A DNA stretch of 64,000 nucleotides from Oscillospiraceae bacterium (lineage in GTDB: Bacteria > Bacillota > Clostridia > Oscillospirales > Ruminococcaceae): NCBI GenBank assembly GCA_012520915.1, contig JAAYNJ010000019.1, positions 1-64,000 on the forward strand. The letters are read 5' to 3'. This document shows positions 45,601 through 54,448 of this stretch, one piece after another. Under the pieces are notes generated by a model that worked only from the letters and a program-made list of their open reading frames with translations, was not told the origin of the DNA and did not search any database. Position 1 is the first letter of the stretch. Every line of letters begins with the position of its first letter. A program made the position numbers and the translations under genes.

Positions 45601-45969
45601 ATGAAGACATATAACAAAGCGAATATTCCTTTGGCGAAGGAAATGAGAAAAAATATGACGCCGTGGGAGCGTAAGCTTTGGTATGATTATTTAAGAAATC
45701 ATACTTATCGTTTTCAAAGACAAAAAGCGATAGGAAATTATATAGTCGATTTTTATTGTGCAAAAGCGAAGCTGTGTATAGAACTCGACGGCGGCGGACA
45801 TTACGAAGAAGAACAGATAGAAAAGGACAAAAAGAGAACATCGGAACTTGAAGCTATGGGCTTTAAAATCTTTAGAGTGAGCAATCTCGATATAGACAAA
45901 AACTTTTCCGGAGTCTGCGAAGCAATAGATTTGGCTGTAAATCGCTTCCTCGAAAACAAAGAAAGATAG
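45601..45969 (+). CDS. DUF559 domain protein (Vsr/PD-(D/E)xK-like endonuclease fold)
   Basis: 122 residues: LRKNMTPWERKLWYDYLRN, FQRQKAIGNYIVDFYC, LCIELDGGGHY and a final FRVSNLDIDKNF. The pattern Asp (VDFYC), then Glu-Leu-Asp-Gly, matches DUF559/Vsr-like nuclease folds. Proteins of this family are widespread beside restriction and mobile genes; a cellular role has not been fixed. No strong ribosome site precedes the ATG. Confidence 0.8.
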   Translation: MKTYNKANIPLAKEMRKNMTPWERKLWYDYLRNHTYRFQRQKAIGNYIVDFYCAKAKLCIELDGGGHYEEEQIEKDKKRTSELEAMGFKIFRVSNLDIDKNFSGVCEAIDLAVNRFLENKER

Positions 45970-46110
45970 CGTTTATCCCTCCCTCAGGTTGCGTTGCAAC
46001 CAGCTCCCTCGGTCTGAGGGAGCCTAGATAAAGAAAATATAAAGCCTCCACCGGACGGGGGAGGTGGCACAGCTTTAGCTGTGACGGAGGGGGAGAAAAG
46101 TGAAGATAAA
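45965..46110. repeat. Dispersed hairpin repeats
   Basis: A CCCTCCCTCAGGTTGCG...CTCCCTCGG unit and a CCACCGGACGGGGGAGGTGGCAC...GACGGAGG unit. Confidence 0.7.
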
Positions 46111-46146
46111 TCTACCAAACCCGATATTTATAAATACAGGAGAAAT

Positions 46147-47088
46147 ATGGAAAAGATAAAAGACATTAAAATAAAAACGCCGATAGATATTGATCTTCGG
46201 CTTCTCGAAATTTTGTTGGCGGACAGGACGACGGGCCAAAATATTATCTGGTCCGACAGCGAATATGAGCTTTTGGGAGAAGAATATGATTCCCGCTCTC
46301 CGATAATGCCGGAGCTTATCAGAGGGAGCAATTTCGAACTTATCAAGCCGAGGGCGATGTTGTATGGGGGTCGCGCAGAGGGTTTCAGTCCGGAAGAGGC
46401 GGAAAAGTTTGTGCCGGCGTGGCTGTGCAACGAGCGAAACAACCTCTTAGACGAGGAATGGTTCGGCAGGAAAAATGTTTTTAACGAACCCTGGAGCAAG
46501 CATTGGGAACCGGCGGAACCGCCGATAAAGTTTCCGGACTATCCGGAAGAAACGGATAAAAACTGGCAGGACTATGTTGACGAGCGGAGAATAGAGATAA
46601 ACTGCGGAGAGGCGCCTCATCTGACAAGCCGATACGACGTAATCTCGGGGAAATACATAAAGGTAAAAAACCGAATCGGAATTCTGGATAGAAAATTCCG
46701 CGTTGTAAGTGAAAACGTGAGAAACGAAATTGAGTGGCGGAAGTGGTCGAAACGGGCTGTTCAGAGTGTCTATGGCTACGAGTTTCAGGGGGACTACCTG
46801 CTTATAGCGCGCCTGAACCTGTTCTACAGCTATGTCGACTTTTCGCACAAAATAATGTGGACTGATCCGACGGAAGAGGATCTCAGGGAAATCGCGGAGA
46901 TAATCTCCTGGAACATCTGGCAGATGGACGGCGAAAATATGACTCCGCCCTACATAGGGGATAGGGATAAGTTCAGACAGACATCGCTTTTCGGGGGAGA
47001 AAACGAAGAAAAAAAGACAACCTACTGCCGGATAATGGATTGGCAAAAGGGAAAGGAAACGGACTTTATCGAGTTTGCCAAAGGCTGA
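46147..47088 (+). CDS. SAM-binding half of a split adenine methyltransferase, paralog A (motif X altered)
   Basis: 313 residues, start at 46147 with ACAGGAG upstream. It is about half identical to the next gene. Family members are often labelled restriction endonuclease subunit M. By eye the order of adenine-methyltransferase motifs can be followed: a motif X-like stretch (KFVPAWLCN, about 87), a motif I-like INCGEAPHL (about 150-160), a motif II-like YGYEFQGDYLLIARLNL, and a motif III-like ISWNIWQMDG. There is no NPPY catalytic motif. In this copy the usual FTP of motif X is FVP, suggesting altered or weaker SAM binding. It sits upstream of paralog B and the large helicase-methylase. Confidence 0.7.
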   Translation: MEKIKDIKIKTPIDIDLRLLEILLADRTTGQNIIWSDSEYELLGEEYDSRSPIMPELIRGSNFELIKPRAMLYGGRAEGFSPEEAEKFVPAWLCNERNNLLDEEWFGRKNVFNEPWSKHWEPAEPPIKFPDYPEETDKNWQDYVDERRIEINCGEAPHLTSRYDVISGKYIKVKNRIGILDRKFRVVSENVRNEIEWRKWSKRAVQSVYGYEFQGDYLLIARLNLFYSYVDFSHKIMWTDPTEEDLREIAEIISWNIWQMDGENMTPPYIGDRDKFRQTSLFGGENEEKKTTYCRIMDWQKGKETDFIEFAKG

Positions 47089-47133
47089 GGCGTTTTGATT
47101 AACTAAAGTACGGACAAACAGGTTTAAGAGTTT

Positions 47134-47314
47134 AAAAACCTTCTCGATAAACTCCTTCCGAAGTTTCGGGCGGGGAGAGTAGGGGAGTAAATTTAGAAAA
47201 ATGACGGTCAAAGTGACGGTCGAAATGTGGGTCAAAATGACGGTCAAAAATTAACACCTGTTGAAAGACGAAATAAATTGCTTGAAATTATAAATAAAAA
47301 TCCAAAAACAACAG
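47134..47314 (+). pseudogene. Fossil of the 214-residue gene / AlbA gene pair
   Basis: 47134-47190 reads KNLLDKLLPKFRA and a short tail before a stop, resembling the end of the 43266 gene (KNLPDELLLKFRA). Right after it, 47191-47314 matches the Gly-Gln repeat linker and winged-helix start of the AlbA gene (near-identical to 45090-45212, including CACCTGTTGAAAGACGAAAT). The order is the same as in the intact pair, so this is a collapsed duplicate. The similarity stops at ACAACAG, close to the start of paralog B. Confidence 0.78.
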
Positions 47315-47344
47315 AGATTATTCTTAGGAAACAAATTTTATGGA

Positions 47345-48295
47345 TTGCATATGAAAAACGGCATAGATATTGATGAACAAAAATTAATAGATATTAACCC
47401 TAAGCTTCTCGATGTCCTGCTAATAGACAGGACATCGGGTCAAAATATTATTTGGGGAACCGAAGACTACATAGATTTGGGATATTCCTATAATTCACAT
47501 TATCCGATAACAGCAGAGCTTATTTCGGGGAAAAATTCCGGGGTTATAAAGCCGAGAGTGGTCAAGTCGAAAGAACTCCAAGGGGATAGAACCAAAGAAA
47601 AGGCGGAGGTTTTTACCCCCTCCTGGTTGTGCAACGAACAGAACAATCTCATAGATGAAGCCTGGTTCGGCAGGAAAGAAGTTTTTAACATTTCGGGAGA
47701 TAAAAGCTGGAAAACGGTAAAGGGGAAAATAGAGTTCCCTGAAGAAAAAGGCAAAAGCTGGAAAGACTATGTAGACGAGCGGAGGCTGGAAATAACCTGT
47801 GGTGAGGCGCCTTACCTGGTGAGCCGCTATGACACCACTACGGGTGAATTTATAAAGGTTAACAACCGAATCGGATTGTTGGACAGAAAAATGCGGATAG
47901 TTTCTGAAAATACCGAAACGGAAGAGGAATGGTTAAAATGGTCTGAACGGGCATTTCAGAGTATCTACGGCTTTGAATTTCAGGGAGACAGTCTGCTTTT
48001 AGCGCGAGAAAATCTGCTCTACAGTTATGTTGACTATATGAAAAATCATATTGAGAGAGAGCCGACGGAAAAGGAACTGATGACTATTGCGAAGATAATC
48101 TCATGGAATATTTGGCAGATGGACGGTCTTACCATGACGATACCCTATAAAAAGGTGGTAGAACAGTTTGAGCAGATTTCGCTTTTTGAAGAAGAGAACG
48201 AAGAAAAAGAGATATCCTATTGCAAAATAAGGGATTGGCGCAGCAAGAAGGACATAGAGTTTTTCAAGTTAACAGAGGGTGAGGTAGGTCAGTGA
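47345..48295 (+). CDS. SAM-binding half of a split adenine methyltransferase, paralog B
   Basis: 316 residues. The motif X-like VFTPSWLCN is intact here (about 89-97), followed by a motif I-like ITCGEAPYL (Cys about 152), a motif II-like YGFEFQGDSLLLARENLL (Tyr about 208) and a motif III-like ISWNIWQMDGL (Asn about 255). The NPPY motif is missing and is found instead in the downstream protein. The stop overlaps the start of that gene (GTGA), so translation is coupled. Start: TTG at 47345 or ATG at 47351; neither has a good ribosome site, probably because the upstream sequence is a recombination scar. Motif assignments are my reading by eye. Confidence 0.7.
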   Translation: MHMKNGIDIDEQKLIDINPKLLDVLLIDRTSGQNIIWGTEDYIDLGYSYNSHYPITAELISGKNSGVIKPRVVKSKELQGDRTKEKAEVFTPSWLCNEQNNLIDEAWFGRKEVFNISGDKSWKTVKGKIEFPEEKGKSWKDYVDERRLEITCGEAPYLVSRYDTTTGEFIKVNNRIGLLDRKMRIVSENTETEEEWLKWSERAFQSIYGFEFQGDSLLLARENLLYSYVDYMKNHIEREPTEKELMTIAKIISWNIWQMDGLTMTIPYKKVVEQFEQISLFEEENEEKEISYCKIRDWRSKKDIEFFKLTEGEVGQ

Positions 48296-51200
48296 AACAA
48301 AGCATTTTAGGTCTAAACGAATTAGAAGACTTAATAATCGGAAGGGTGACGCCCCGAGTATACGCTTTTACGACGAATACCGTACCGAACTATACCAAAG
48401 TGGGGGATACATACCGCCCCGTTTCTTTGCGCTTAAAAGAATGGTCGATGCATTATCCGGGGCTTGAAAAAACTTTTGAAGATAAGGCGATGGTGTCGGA
48501 AGACATTTATTTCAGAGACTTTTCGGTTCATTCCTATCTTGAAAATGACCTTGAAAAACCACGTTTGACTGAATCTGAATTTCCTCATGCACACTATAGC
48601 AGAGAGTTTTTTAGAGAAACGTCATCTAAAGATATTAAAGAAGCGATAGACGATATAAAAATAAATTACGAAAAGAATACCGATAAATATACCTATTACA
48701 GATCAAAAGATCGCCTGCCTGAAGTATATGAATATTCTCGAGGTGAGAGCTGGGAGTTAAGGCCTAACCAGAAGGAAGCAGTCGAGAATTTTATAAAAGC
48801 GATTAAATCGGGTAGAAAAAACCTGCTTATGTACGCCGTTATGCGCTTCGGTAAATCATTTACCTCGCTTTGTTGCGCCAAGGCTATGGATGCTAAGCTT
48901 GTAGTAGTTGTTTCTGCTAAAGCCGATGTAAAAGAGGAATGGAAAAAGACGGTGGAAAGCGCCGGAAATTTCAAGAATTATGTATTTTTAACCGAGAAGA
49001 AACTAAAAGAAAGTGAAAAAGCGATTAAAGAGGTATTAGAAGAGGGCAAAACCGCAGTTGTTTTTCTCACCCTTCAGGATTTACAGGGTGAAGAAAAAAA
49101 AGATAAACATAGGGAGGTCTTTGAAAGTCAGATTGACCTTCTGATAGTGGACGAAACCCATTTCGGAGCAAGGGCTGAATCTTTTGGCGCTGTCCTAATG
49201 GTAAGCAAATCTGAGCAAAAATACCTTACCAAATTAGAGGACGAATGCGTATTGCAAGATGAAGCTGATGAAGTAATTAAGACTTTGAATTCAAAAGTCC
49301 GGATTCACCTATCCGGAACTCCGTATAGGATTTTGATGGGAGGCGAATTTCAGGAAGATGATATAATCTCCTTTGTTCAATTTCCGGATATTGTTAATGA
49401 GAAAGAAAAATGGGATGAAGAAAACTTAATGAAGGATGGTGTGGAAGAATGGGATAACCCATATTATGGATTTCCACAGATGATAAGATTCGCTTTTATG
49501 CCTAACGAATCTTCTATTGAAAAAATGAGAGCTCTTAAAGAGTCCGGAGTATCTATAGGACTAACTGGATTGTTCAGTCCCCAAAGTATTAGAAAAGACA
49601 ATAGAGAAAATAAGCACAGGAAATTTATTAATGAAAATGAGGTTTTGGCTTTATTAAAAGCAATCGATGGCACAGAACAAGATGAGAATATTTTTCCTTT
49701 TTTAGATTATGACAAAATTAAAAAAGGCCAAATGTGTAGGCATATGGTTATGGTTTTACCACGCTGTGCTTCATGCGATGCTATGGAAGAACTATTAATC
49801 CAAAATAAAGAGAATTTTAAGCATCTCGGAGAATATCAAATTGTAAATATTTCTGGACTAGACGCTCACAATAAATATCCCGAACCGTCTGACATTAAGA
49901 GAACGATTAAACAGTTAGAAAAAGAAAATAAAAAGACTATTACCTTAACTGTAAATCGCATGTTAACGGGATCAACTGTTGAAGAATGGGATACGATGAT
50001 TTTTCTGAAAGATACTGCATCGCCACAAGAATATGATCAGGCGATTTTTAGGCTTCAAAACCAATTTATTAGGACTTTATACAGTGAAGCGGGTGCTATT
50101 AAAGAAAATAAGAAACCTCAAACTTTATTGGTAGACTTTAGTCCCCATAGGTTATTTAGTTTGCAAGAACAGAAGTCCTTGATTTTTAACGCAAATATAG
50201 AAGAAAGAGGTAATTTGCGATTAAAAGAAAGAATAGATGAAGAATTACACATATCTCCTGTAATAACTATGAATCAAAACCAGATTCAAAGAGTCAAAGC
50301 AACAGATATTTTAAAACATATAAGCCAATATAACAGTGAAAGAAGTATATCTGATGAAGTAACGGATATACCATTTGATTTTGCTTTATTGAATAATGAA
50401 TTAATTAAAGAGATAATAGCAAGACAAGCTGACTTTAACTCTAAAGAGGGTTTATCATTTGATGTGCATGAAGGGGAAGAAAGAGATTTAGATGTGGATA
50501 AAACAACTCCAGAGATAGATGATTCGCCTGCGCCTTCTGATTCAAAAGAAGATTATGAAGGATATGAAGAAGAGGAGATTGATTTCTGCAAGAAATTCCA
50601 AACATACTATCAAAGAATATTGTTTTATACATTTTTAATTGACAAACAGATATATTCTCTAGATGACATTATTAAAAGCATTCCTGAAGAAAATAATAAA
50701 AGAATACTGAAAAACCTTGGATTACGTGAAGATGTTCTAATTGAAATAGCTAAGCACATGGATCCATTTGTTAGAAATGCTCTGGATTACAAGATTCAGA
50801 ATATATCTAACCTGTCTTTTGATGAGACAAAGACTGCTCTAGAAAGAGCAGAAACATCTTTAAATAAGTTTAATAGGTTATCAGAATCTGAAATAATCAC
50901 TCCTAAATCTACATGTGATGAAATGGTTGCGCTCATCCCGGAAGATGGGTTTAAGAGAATTTTAGAGAATGGAGAAGTGTTTTTAGATATAGCAAGTAAG
51001 GCGGCAGAGTATCCGGTAGCTATTTATAAGAGGCTAATTGGATTAGGATATAAACATGATGAAATAAAAGACAGAATATTCGCTATCCCGACTTCTCCTC
51101 CTGCATATGAATTGACAAGAAAGTTTTACGAGATATTAGGACTTAATACGGACAATATAGCTAAAGAGTTTACGTCATACGATTTATTGGATATAAAAGA

Positions 51201-52329
51201 CGAAAAGGCTAATATCGACTACGACAGGGTGAGTTTACTGCTTAGACAGAATAAACCCTTTAATGAAATAACTCTTAAAGAAGATATAAACGAGGGAGGT
51301 GAGAGGGTGAAGTTTGGAGCAGTGGTAGGCAATCCGCCATATAATGTAAGAGATGGAGGTGCAGCAGCAAGTGCAAAACCTATCTATCATGAGTTTGTTT
51401 TATTATCAAAAAAAATTTCGACTAATTATATGTCTTTTGTAACTCCTACTCGTTGGTTTGCAGGAGGTAAGGGGCTGGATTCATTTAGAGACCAAATGCT
51501 TTCAGATAATACTATTCGAGAATTGCATGATGTGCTAACTCCAGAGGATATTTTTCCTGGAACTAACAATAGAGGCGGTATATGTTATTATTTAATGGAT
51601 AGCGAAAAAATATCTAATGTTGTAAGGGTTGTCACACATAGGAATAATAAAATTGTTTACGATAAATTAAGAACGATGAAGCAAAAAGGGATAGACATTT
51701 TTATTAGAGATTCAATAGGTGTTTTAATAGCTGAAAAGATATTTAAGTTAGAACATAAAAGCTTTTCTGATATTGTTTCTTCGAGAAAACCATTTGGACT
51801 GGAAGGTAACTTAATTAATAGTACCTTATTTAAAAAATCTAAAAAGGGACTTTTGAATCCGGTTAAATGCTACGGGAAGGCAAATGCAGTAGGATTTATT
51901 GAAAAAGAACTAATTACTAAAAACATATCCTGGATAGATTCTTGGAAGGTATATGCTCCTTATGCTAATAACATAGGAACAGAATTGAATGACGATAATC
52001 AAAATAGTTTTGTTGGAGAGCCATCTTCAGCTTCTACAGAGACCTTCCTTGTATTTGGAGCAGACTTGGACTTGTCGGAAACATCGGCTAATTATTTATC
52101 TAAATATATGAAAACAAAGTTTGCAAGGTTTTTGCATGGACTATCTAAGATAAGTCAACATGGTACTAAACAAACATATAGATTTGTTCCAATGCAGGAT
52201 TTCACGAGCTCATCAGATATTGTTTGGTCTAAATCTATTGATGAAGTCGACGAACAACTTTTTGATAAGTATGGACTTACAGAAGAAGAAAAAACACACA
52301 TAAAGACTTCGATTAAAAAAATGGATTAG
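48292..52329 (+). CDS. GIY-YIG-like nuclease / SF2 helicase / NPPY methyltransferase restriction protein
   Basis: 1345 residues. Region 1 (about 15-125) looks like a GIY-YIG nuclease: RVYAFT (Tyr24), YTKVGDTYRPVSLRL, a VHSYL strand and SREFF (Glu105). Region 2 (about 150-650) is an SF2 helicase/translocase: MRFGKSFT (Lys188), DETH at 287-290, LSGTPYR near 341, and a late YDQAIFRLQNQ arginine motif. Region 3 (about 740-990) is a helical coupler. Region 4 has VVGNPPYN (NPPY 1014-1017), the catalytic motif of an N6-adenine methyltransferase, then a probable target-recognition part to the end. SAM-binding motifs are absent and lie in the upstream subunit. It resembles single-chain ISP/IIG restriction enzymes, but with a split methylase. 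The start is GTG with GAGGTAGG upstream. Confidence 0.82.
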   Translation: MKQSILGLNELEDLIIGRVTPRVYAFTTNTVPNYTKVGDTYRPVSLRLKEWSMHYPGLEKTFEDKAMVSEDIYFRDFSVHSYLENDLEKPRLTESEFPHAHYSREFFRETSSKDIKEAIDDIKINYEKNTDKYTYYRSKDRLPEVYEYSRGESWELRPNQKEAVENFIKAIKSGRKNLLMYAVMRFGKSFTSLCCAKAMDAKLVVVVSAKADVKEEWKKTVESAGNFKNYVFLTEKKLKESEKAIKEVLEEGKTAVVFLTLQDLQGEEKKDKHREVFESQIDLLIVDETHFGARAESFGAVLMVSKSEQKYLTKLEDECVLQDEADEVIKTLNSKVRIHLSGTPYRILMGGEFQEDDIISFVQFPDIVNEKEKWDEENLMKDGVEEWDNPYYGFPQMIRFAFMPNESSIEKMRALKESGVSIGLTGLFSPQSIRKDNRENKHRKFINENEVLALLKAIDGTEQDENIFPFLDYDKIKKGQMCRHMVMVLPRCASCDAMEELLIQNKENFKHLGEYQIVNISGLDAHNKYPEPSDIKRTIKQLEKENKKTITLTVNRMLTGSTVEEWDTMIFLKDTASPQEYDQAIFRLQNQFIRTLYSEAGAIKENKKPQTLLVDFSPHRLFSLQEQKSLIFNANIEERGNLRLKERIDEELHISPVITMNQNQIQRVKATDILKHISQYNSERSISDEVTDIPFDFALLNNELIKEIIARQADFNSKEGLSFDVHEGEERDLDVDKTTPEIDDSPAPSDSKEDYEGYEEEEIDFCKKFQTYYQRILFYTFLIDKQIYSLDDIIKSIPEENNKRILKNLGLREDVLIEIAKHMDPFVRNALDYKIQNISNLSFDETKTALERAETSLNKFNRLSESEIITPKSTCDEMVALIPEDGFKRILENGEVFLDIASKAAEYPVAIYKRLIGLGYKHDEIKDRIFAIPTSPPAYELTRKFYEILGLNTDNIAKEFTSYDLLDIKDEKANIDYDRVSLLLRQNKPFNEITLKEDINEGGERVKFGAVVGNPPYNVRDGGAAASAKPIYHEFVLLSKKISTNYMSFVTPTRWFAGGKGLDSFRDQMLSDNTIRELHDVLTPEDIFPGTNNRGGICYYLMDSEKISNVVRVVTHRNNKIVYDKLRTMKQKGIDIFIRDSIGVLIAEKIFKLEHKSFSDIVSSRKPFGLEGNLINSTLFKKSKKGLLNPVKCYGKANAVGFIEKELITKNISWIDSWKVYAPYANNIGTELNDDNQNSFVGEPSSASTETFLVFGADLDLSETSANYLSKYMKTKFARFLHGLSKISQHGTKQTYRFVPMQDFTSSSDIVWSKSIDEVDEQLFDKYGLTEEEKTHIKTSIKKMD

Positions 52330-52379
52330 ACCAGGAAGAAATTGACTTTATTGAAAGCAAAATCCAGCCGATGGAATGA
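52323..52379 (+). pseudogene. Fossil alternative C-terminus of the restriction protein
   Basis: In the +1 frame across the stop codon, 18 codons ending TGA read GLDQEEIDFIESKIQPME. The intact protein ends GLTEEEKTHIKTSIKKMD, also 18 residues with the same spacing of Gly-Leu, Glu-Glu and the Ile residues. The extra tail is best explained as the end of another allele. Confidence 0.7.
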
Positions 52380-52423
52380 ATAATCGTTAAAGCTTAAAGA
52401 ATGAAGTTTTAAGATTACACAGT

Positions 52424-52460
52424 AACCCGAGGAAATATAACCCCTCGGGTTTGAATTTTA
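52424..52460 (+). terminator. Intrinsic terminator of the restriction operon
   Basis: AACCCGAGG (52424-52432) pairs with CCTCGGGTT (52443-52451), followed by a TGAATTTT tract. The rest of 52461-52751 is strongly AT-rich and presumably holds the CBASS promoter; I could not settle on hexamers. Confidence 0.8.
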
Positions 52461-52751
52461 AATTCTTTAAACTCACTTTTGCAATGGGCAGTCTAATTTC
52501 TACTCTTCTGCTCAGATTGGAGTTTATATAGAAGCAAACTAAAATGAATTATATTTATTGTATTCGTAGCATATGGAGAAAAACAAAAAAGTATTTATAA
52601 TTACAATATAACTACTCTGATATCTTTTATCTTTACACTGTTAGATTCCCTACCTTAACAATATTTAGATATGATTTTTAATGAAATGATTAATCTTTGA
52701 ATTTTGTAGGATAAAAATGATATAGAGGTTAAACAACAATAGGAGCAAATT

Positions 52752-53708
52752 ATGAAGTTCTCAGAAGAACAACTTAAATGGTATGCTGAACCAATAAGTG
52801 ATACAGAAGATGAGCAATGCAAAAATGCTGTTCGTATGGTCGGAGATGCATTAAAAGAATTAGGGTTTAGAGATAAAGACTCTATCCGAAGAGCGTATGA
52901 TGATTCTTCATCTTATGAATTAAGAATGTTAGGAGCTAACGGCTATGATGTAAAGATTTTTATGCAAGGCTCTTATGCTAACAACACTAATGTGAGAGGA
53001 TATAGTGATGTAGACATTGCCGTAGTACAGGAAGATATATTTCAAACAGAATATAGGATTGGAGCTGGTGATGATAATTATGGCATTGTAAGCGCAGGCC
53101 GAAAAGATAGATCTTTTAAAGATGTAGTGGAAGAAGCCTTGATTAAAAAGTTTGGGGATGACGTAGAAAGAAAAAACAAATCGATAAAAATTTATGGCAA
53201 TAATTATCGTAAAGATGCAGATTCAGTTCCGGCTATGAGATATAGAAATTATTCGATGGATTATAGTAATAACATAGATAATTATATCCCGGGCATTATT
53301 ATTGTTCCTGACTATGGTGAAAGAATTATTAATTATCCCGAAGTTCACCTAAAAAATGGCATAGAAAAAAATAAAAGTACAAATTATTATTTTAAAAAAA
53401 TGGTTAGGATAGCAAAAGAAATGAGATGCCAGATGGAGGAAAAGGGATATAATTATGCAAAAAAAGCGACCTCTTTTAATGTAGAGTGTTTATTATGGAA
53501 CATTCCTGATGGTGAATTTTTAAAACATGATAGCTACAGAATGAAATTTAAAAATATCGTTGACTACTTATATATAACTAGACTATTCATGTTTTACTTC
53601 AAGGAGGTTAATGACATAAAATACATAGGAGAAGATGATAAAGAAAGAGAGCGTGTGTGTAAAGGATTTATAGAAGAACTAGAGAGGTTTTATGAATATG
53701 AATTCTAA
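52752..53708 (+). CDS. CBASS CD-NTase (cyclic oligonucleotide synthase)
   Basis: 318 residues of the CD-NTase family. The nucleotidyltransferase signature is clear: GSY (Gly73-Ser74) followed by SDVDIAV with metal Asp86 and Asp88. A third acidic strand follows in DADSVPAMRY. The C-terminal half is helical. On phage infection such enzymes make a cyclic di- or trinucleotide that activates a partner effector. The product cannot be told from sequence. The next gene overlaps its 3' end and encodes a Cap15-like effector, so this is a minimal two-gene system without Cap2/Cap3 or HORMA/TRIP13. Composition is markedly AT-rich, suggesting transfer. Confidence 0.92.
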   Translation: MKFSEEQLKWYAEPISDTEDEQCKNAVRMVGDALKELGFRDKDSIRRAYDDSSSYELRMLGANGYDVKIFMQGSYANNTNVRGYSDVDIAVVQEDIFQTEYRIGAGDDNYGIVSAGRKDRSFKDVVEEALIKKFGDDVERKNKSIKIYGNNYRKDADSVPAMRYRNYSMDYSNNIDNYIPGIIIVPDYGERIINYPEVHLKNGIEKNKSTNYYFKKMVRIAKEMRCQMEEKGYNYAKKATSFNVECLLWNIPDGEFLKHDSYRMKFKNIVDYLYITRLFMFYFKEVNDIKYIGEDDKERERVCKGFIEELERFYEYEF

Positions 53709-54243
53709 TATGAAATCTTTGGTAAAATTTTCAGGATATATATCTTTAATCGTTTACTTTTGTTTAGTTATACTGAAAAAGCCTATTGATTTAATAGAGT
53801 ATATTGAGTTGCTTTCTGAATCAGTGGGATTAGTAATATTTATAGTTTTAACATATGAAAAGTGGTTGTGGAGGTTTAACCCGTTGATTAAAACTCCTAA
53901 GTTTAAAAAAGAGTATTCTGGACTTTTAAAATATAATTATGGTGGAACCCTAGGTGAGAAGGAAGTTGAAATTTCTATTAAACAAACCCTACTATCTACA
54001 AGAATTAAAATTAAAACGGATGAAATCATTAGTAAAAGTATTACAAGTGAAATGTTAGAAGAAGATGGAGAATATGTTTTATACTACTCTTATAAAACCA
54101 ATCCGTTGAGCGAGTATAGTGATAAGAACCCCATTCAGTTTGGAACTTGTCGACTCTTGATAGACGACGTTGAACAGTTCCAAGGTCAATATTGGACCAG
54201 CAGCAAAACGATAGGAGATTTATATTTCAAAGCAAAAATATAA
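53692..54243 (+). CDS. Cap15-like CBASS effector (2TM plus beta-barrel)
   Basis: 183 residues. Two hydrophobic helices (about 11-28 and 42-58) are followed by a WRFNP turn and a beta-rich domain (YNYGGTLGEKEVEISIKQTL, YVLYYSYKTNP, FGTCRLLI, QGQYWTSSKTIGD). This matches the S-2TM-beta/Cap15 architecture, in which the barrel binds the cyclic nucleotide and the helices oligomerise to break the inner membrane. It overlaps the CD-NTase gene by 17 bases; AGAGAGG lies just before the ATG, inside that gene. Two further Met codons (53698, 53710) are possible starts. Confidence 0.87.
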   Translation: MNMNSNMKSLVKFSGYISLIVYFCLVILKKPIDLIEYIELLSESVGLVIFIVLTYEKWLWRFNPLIKTPKFKKEYSGLLKYNYGGTLGEKEVEISIKQTLLSTRIKIKTDEIISKSITSEMLEEDGEYVLYYSYKTNPLSEYSDKNPIQFGTCRLLIDDVEQFQGQYWTSSKTIGDLYFKAKI

Positions 54244-54448
54244 TAGAATACAATATTTAGATTTATCAAAGCATTTAGGTTAATAAGGGAATAAACAGAG
54301 ACTAAATTTGAATTTATATTAATGTAAAAGAGGGAAGGTTATTAGTATAATACTTCCTTTTATCGTACTGTTACTTCTATTTTCGTCGTCGTTTGTCGTT
54401 TATGGGCTTTTGTATAGTTTGGATAGTGAATTATGCGGGGCGGTGGCG

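Noticed and set aside
46447-47247. 266-residue minus-strand frame
   Set aside because: Antisense to methyltransferase paralog A and the fossil segment; no domain or ribosome site.
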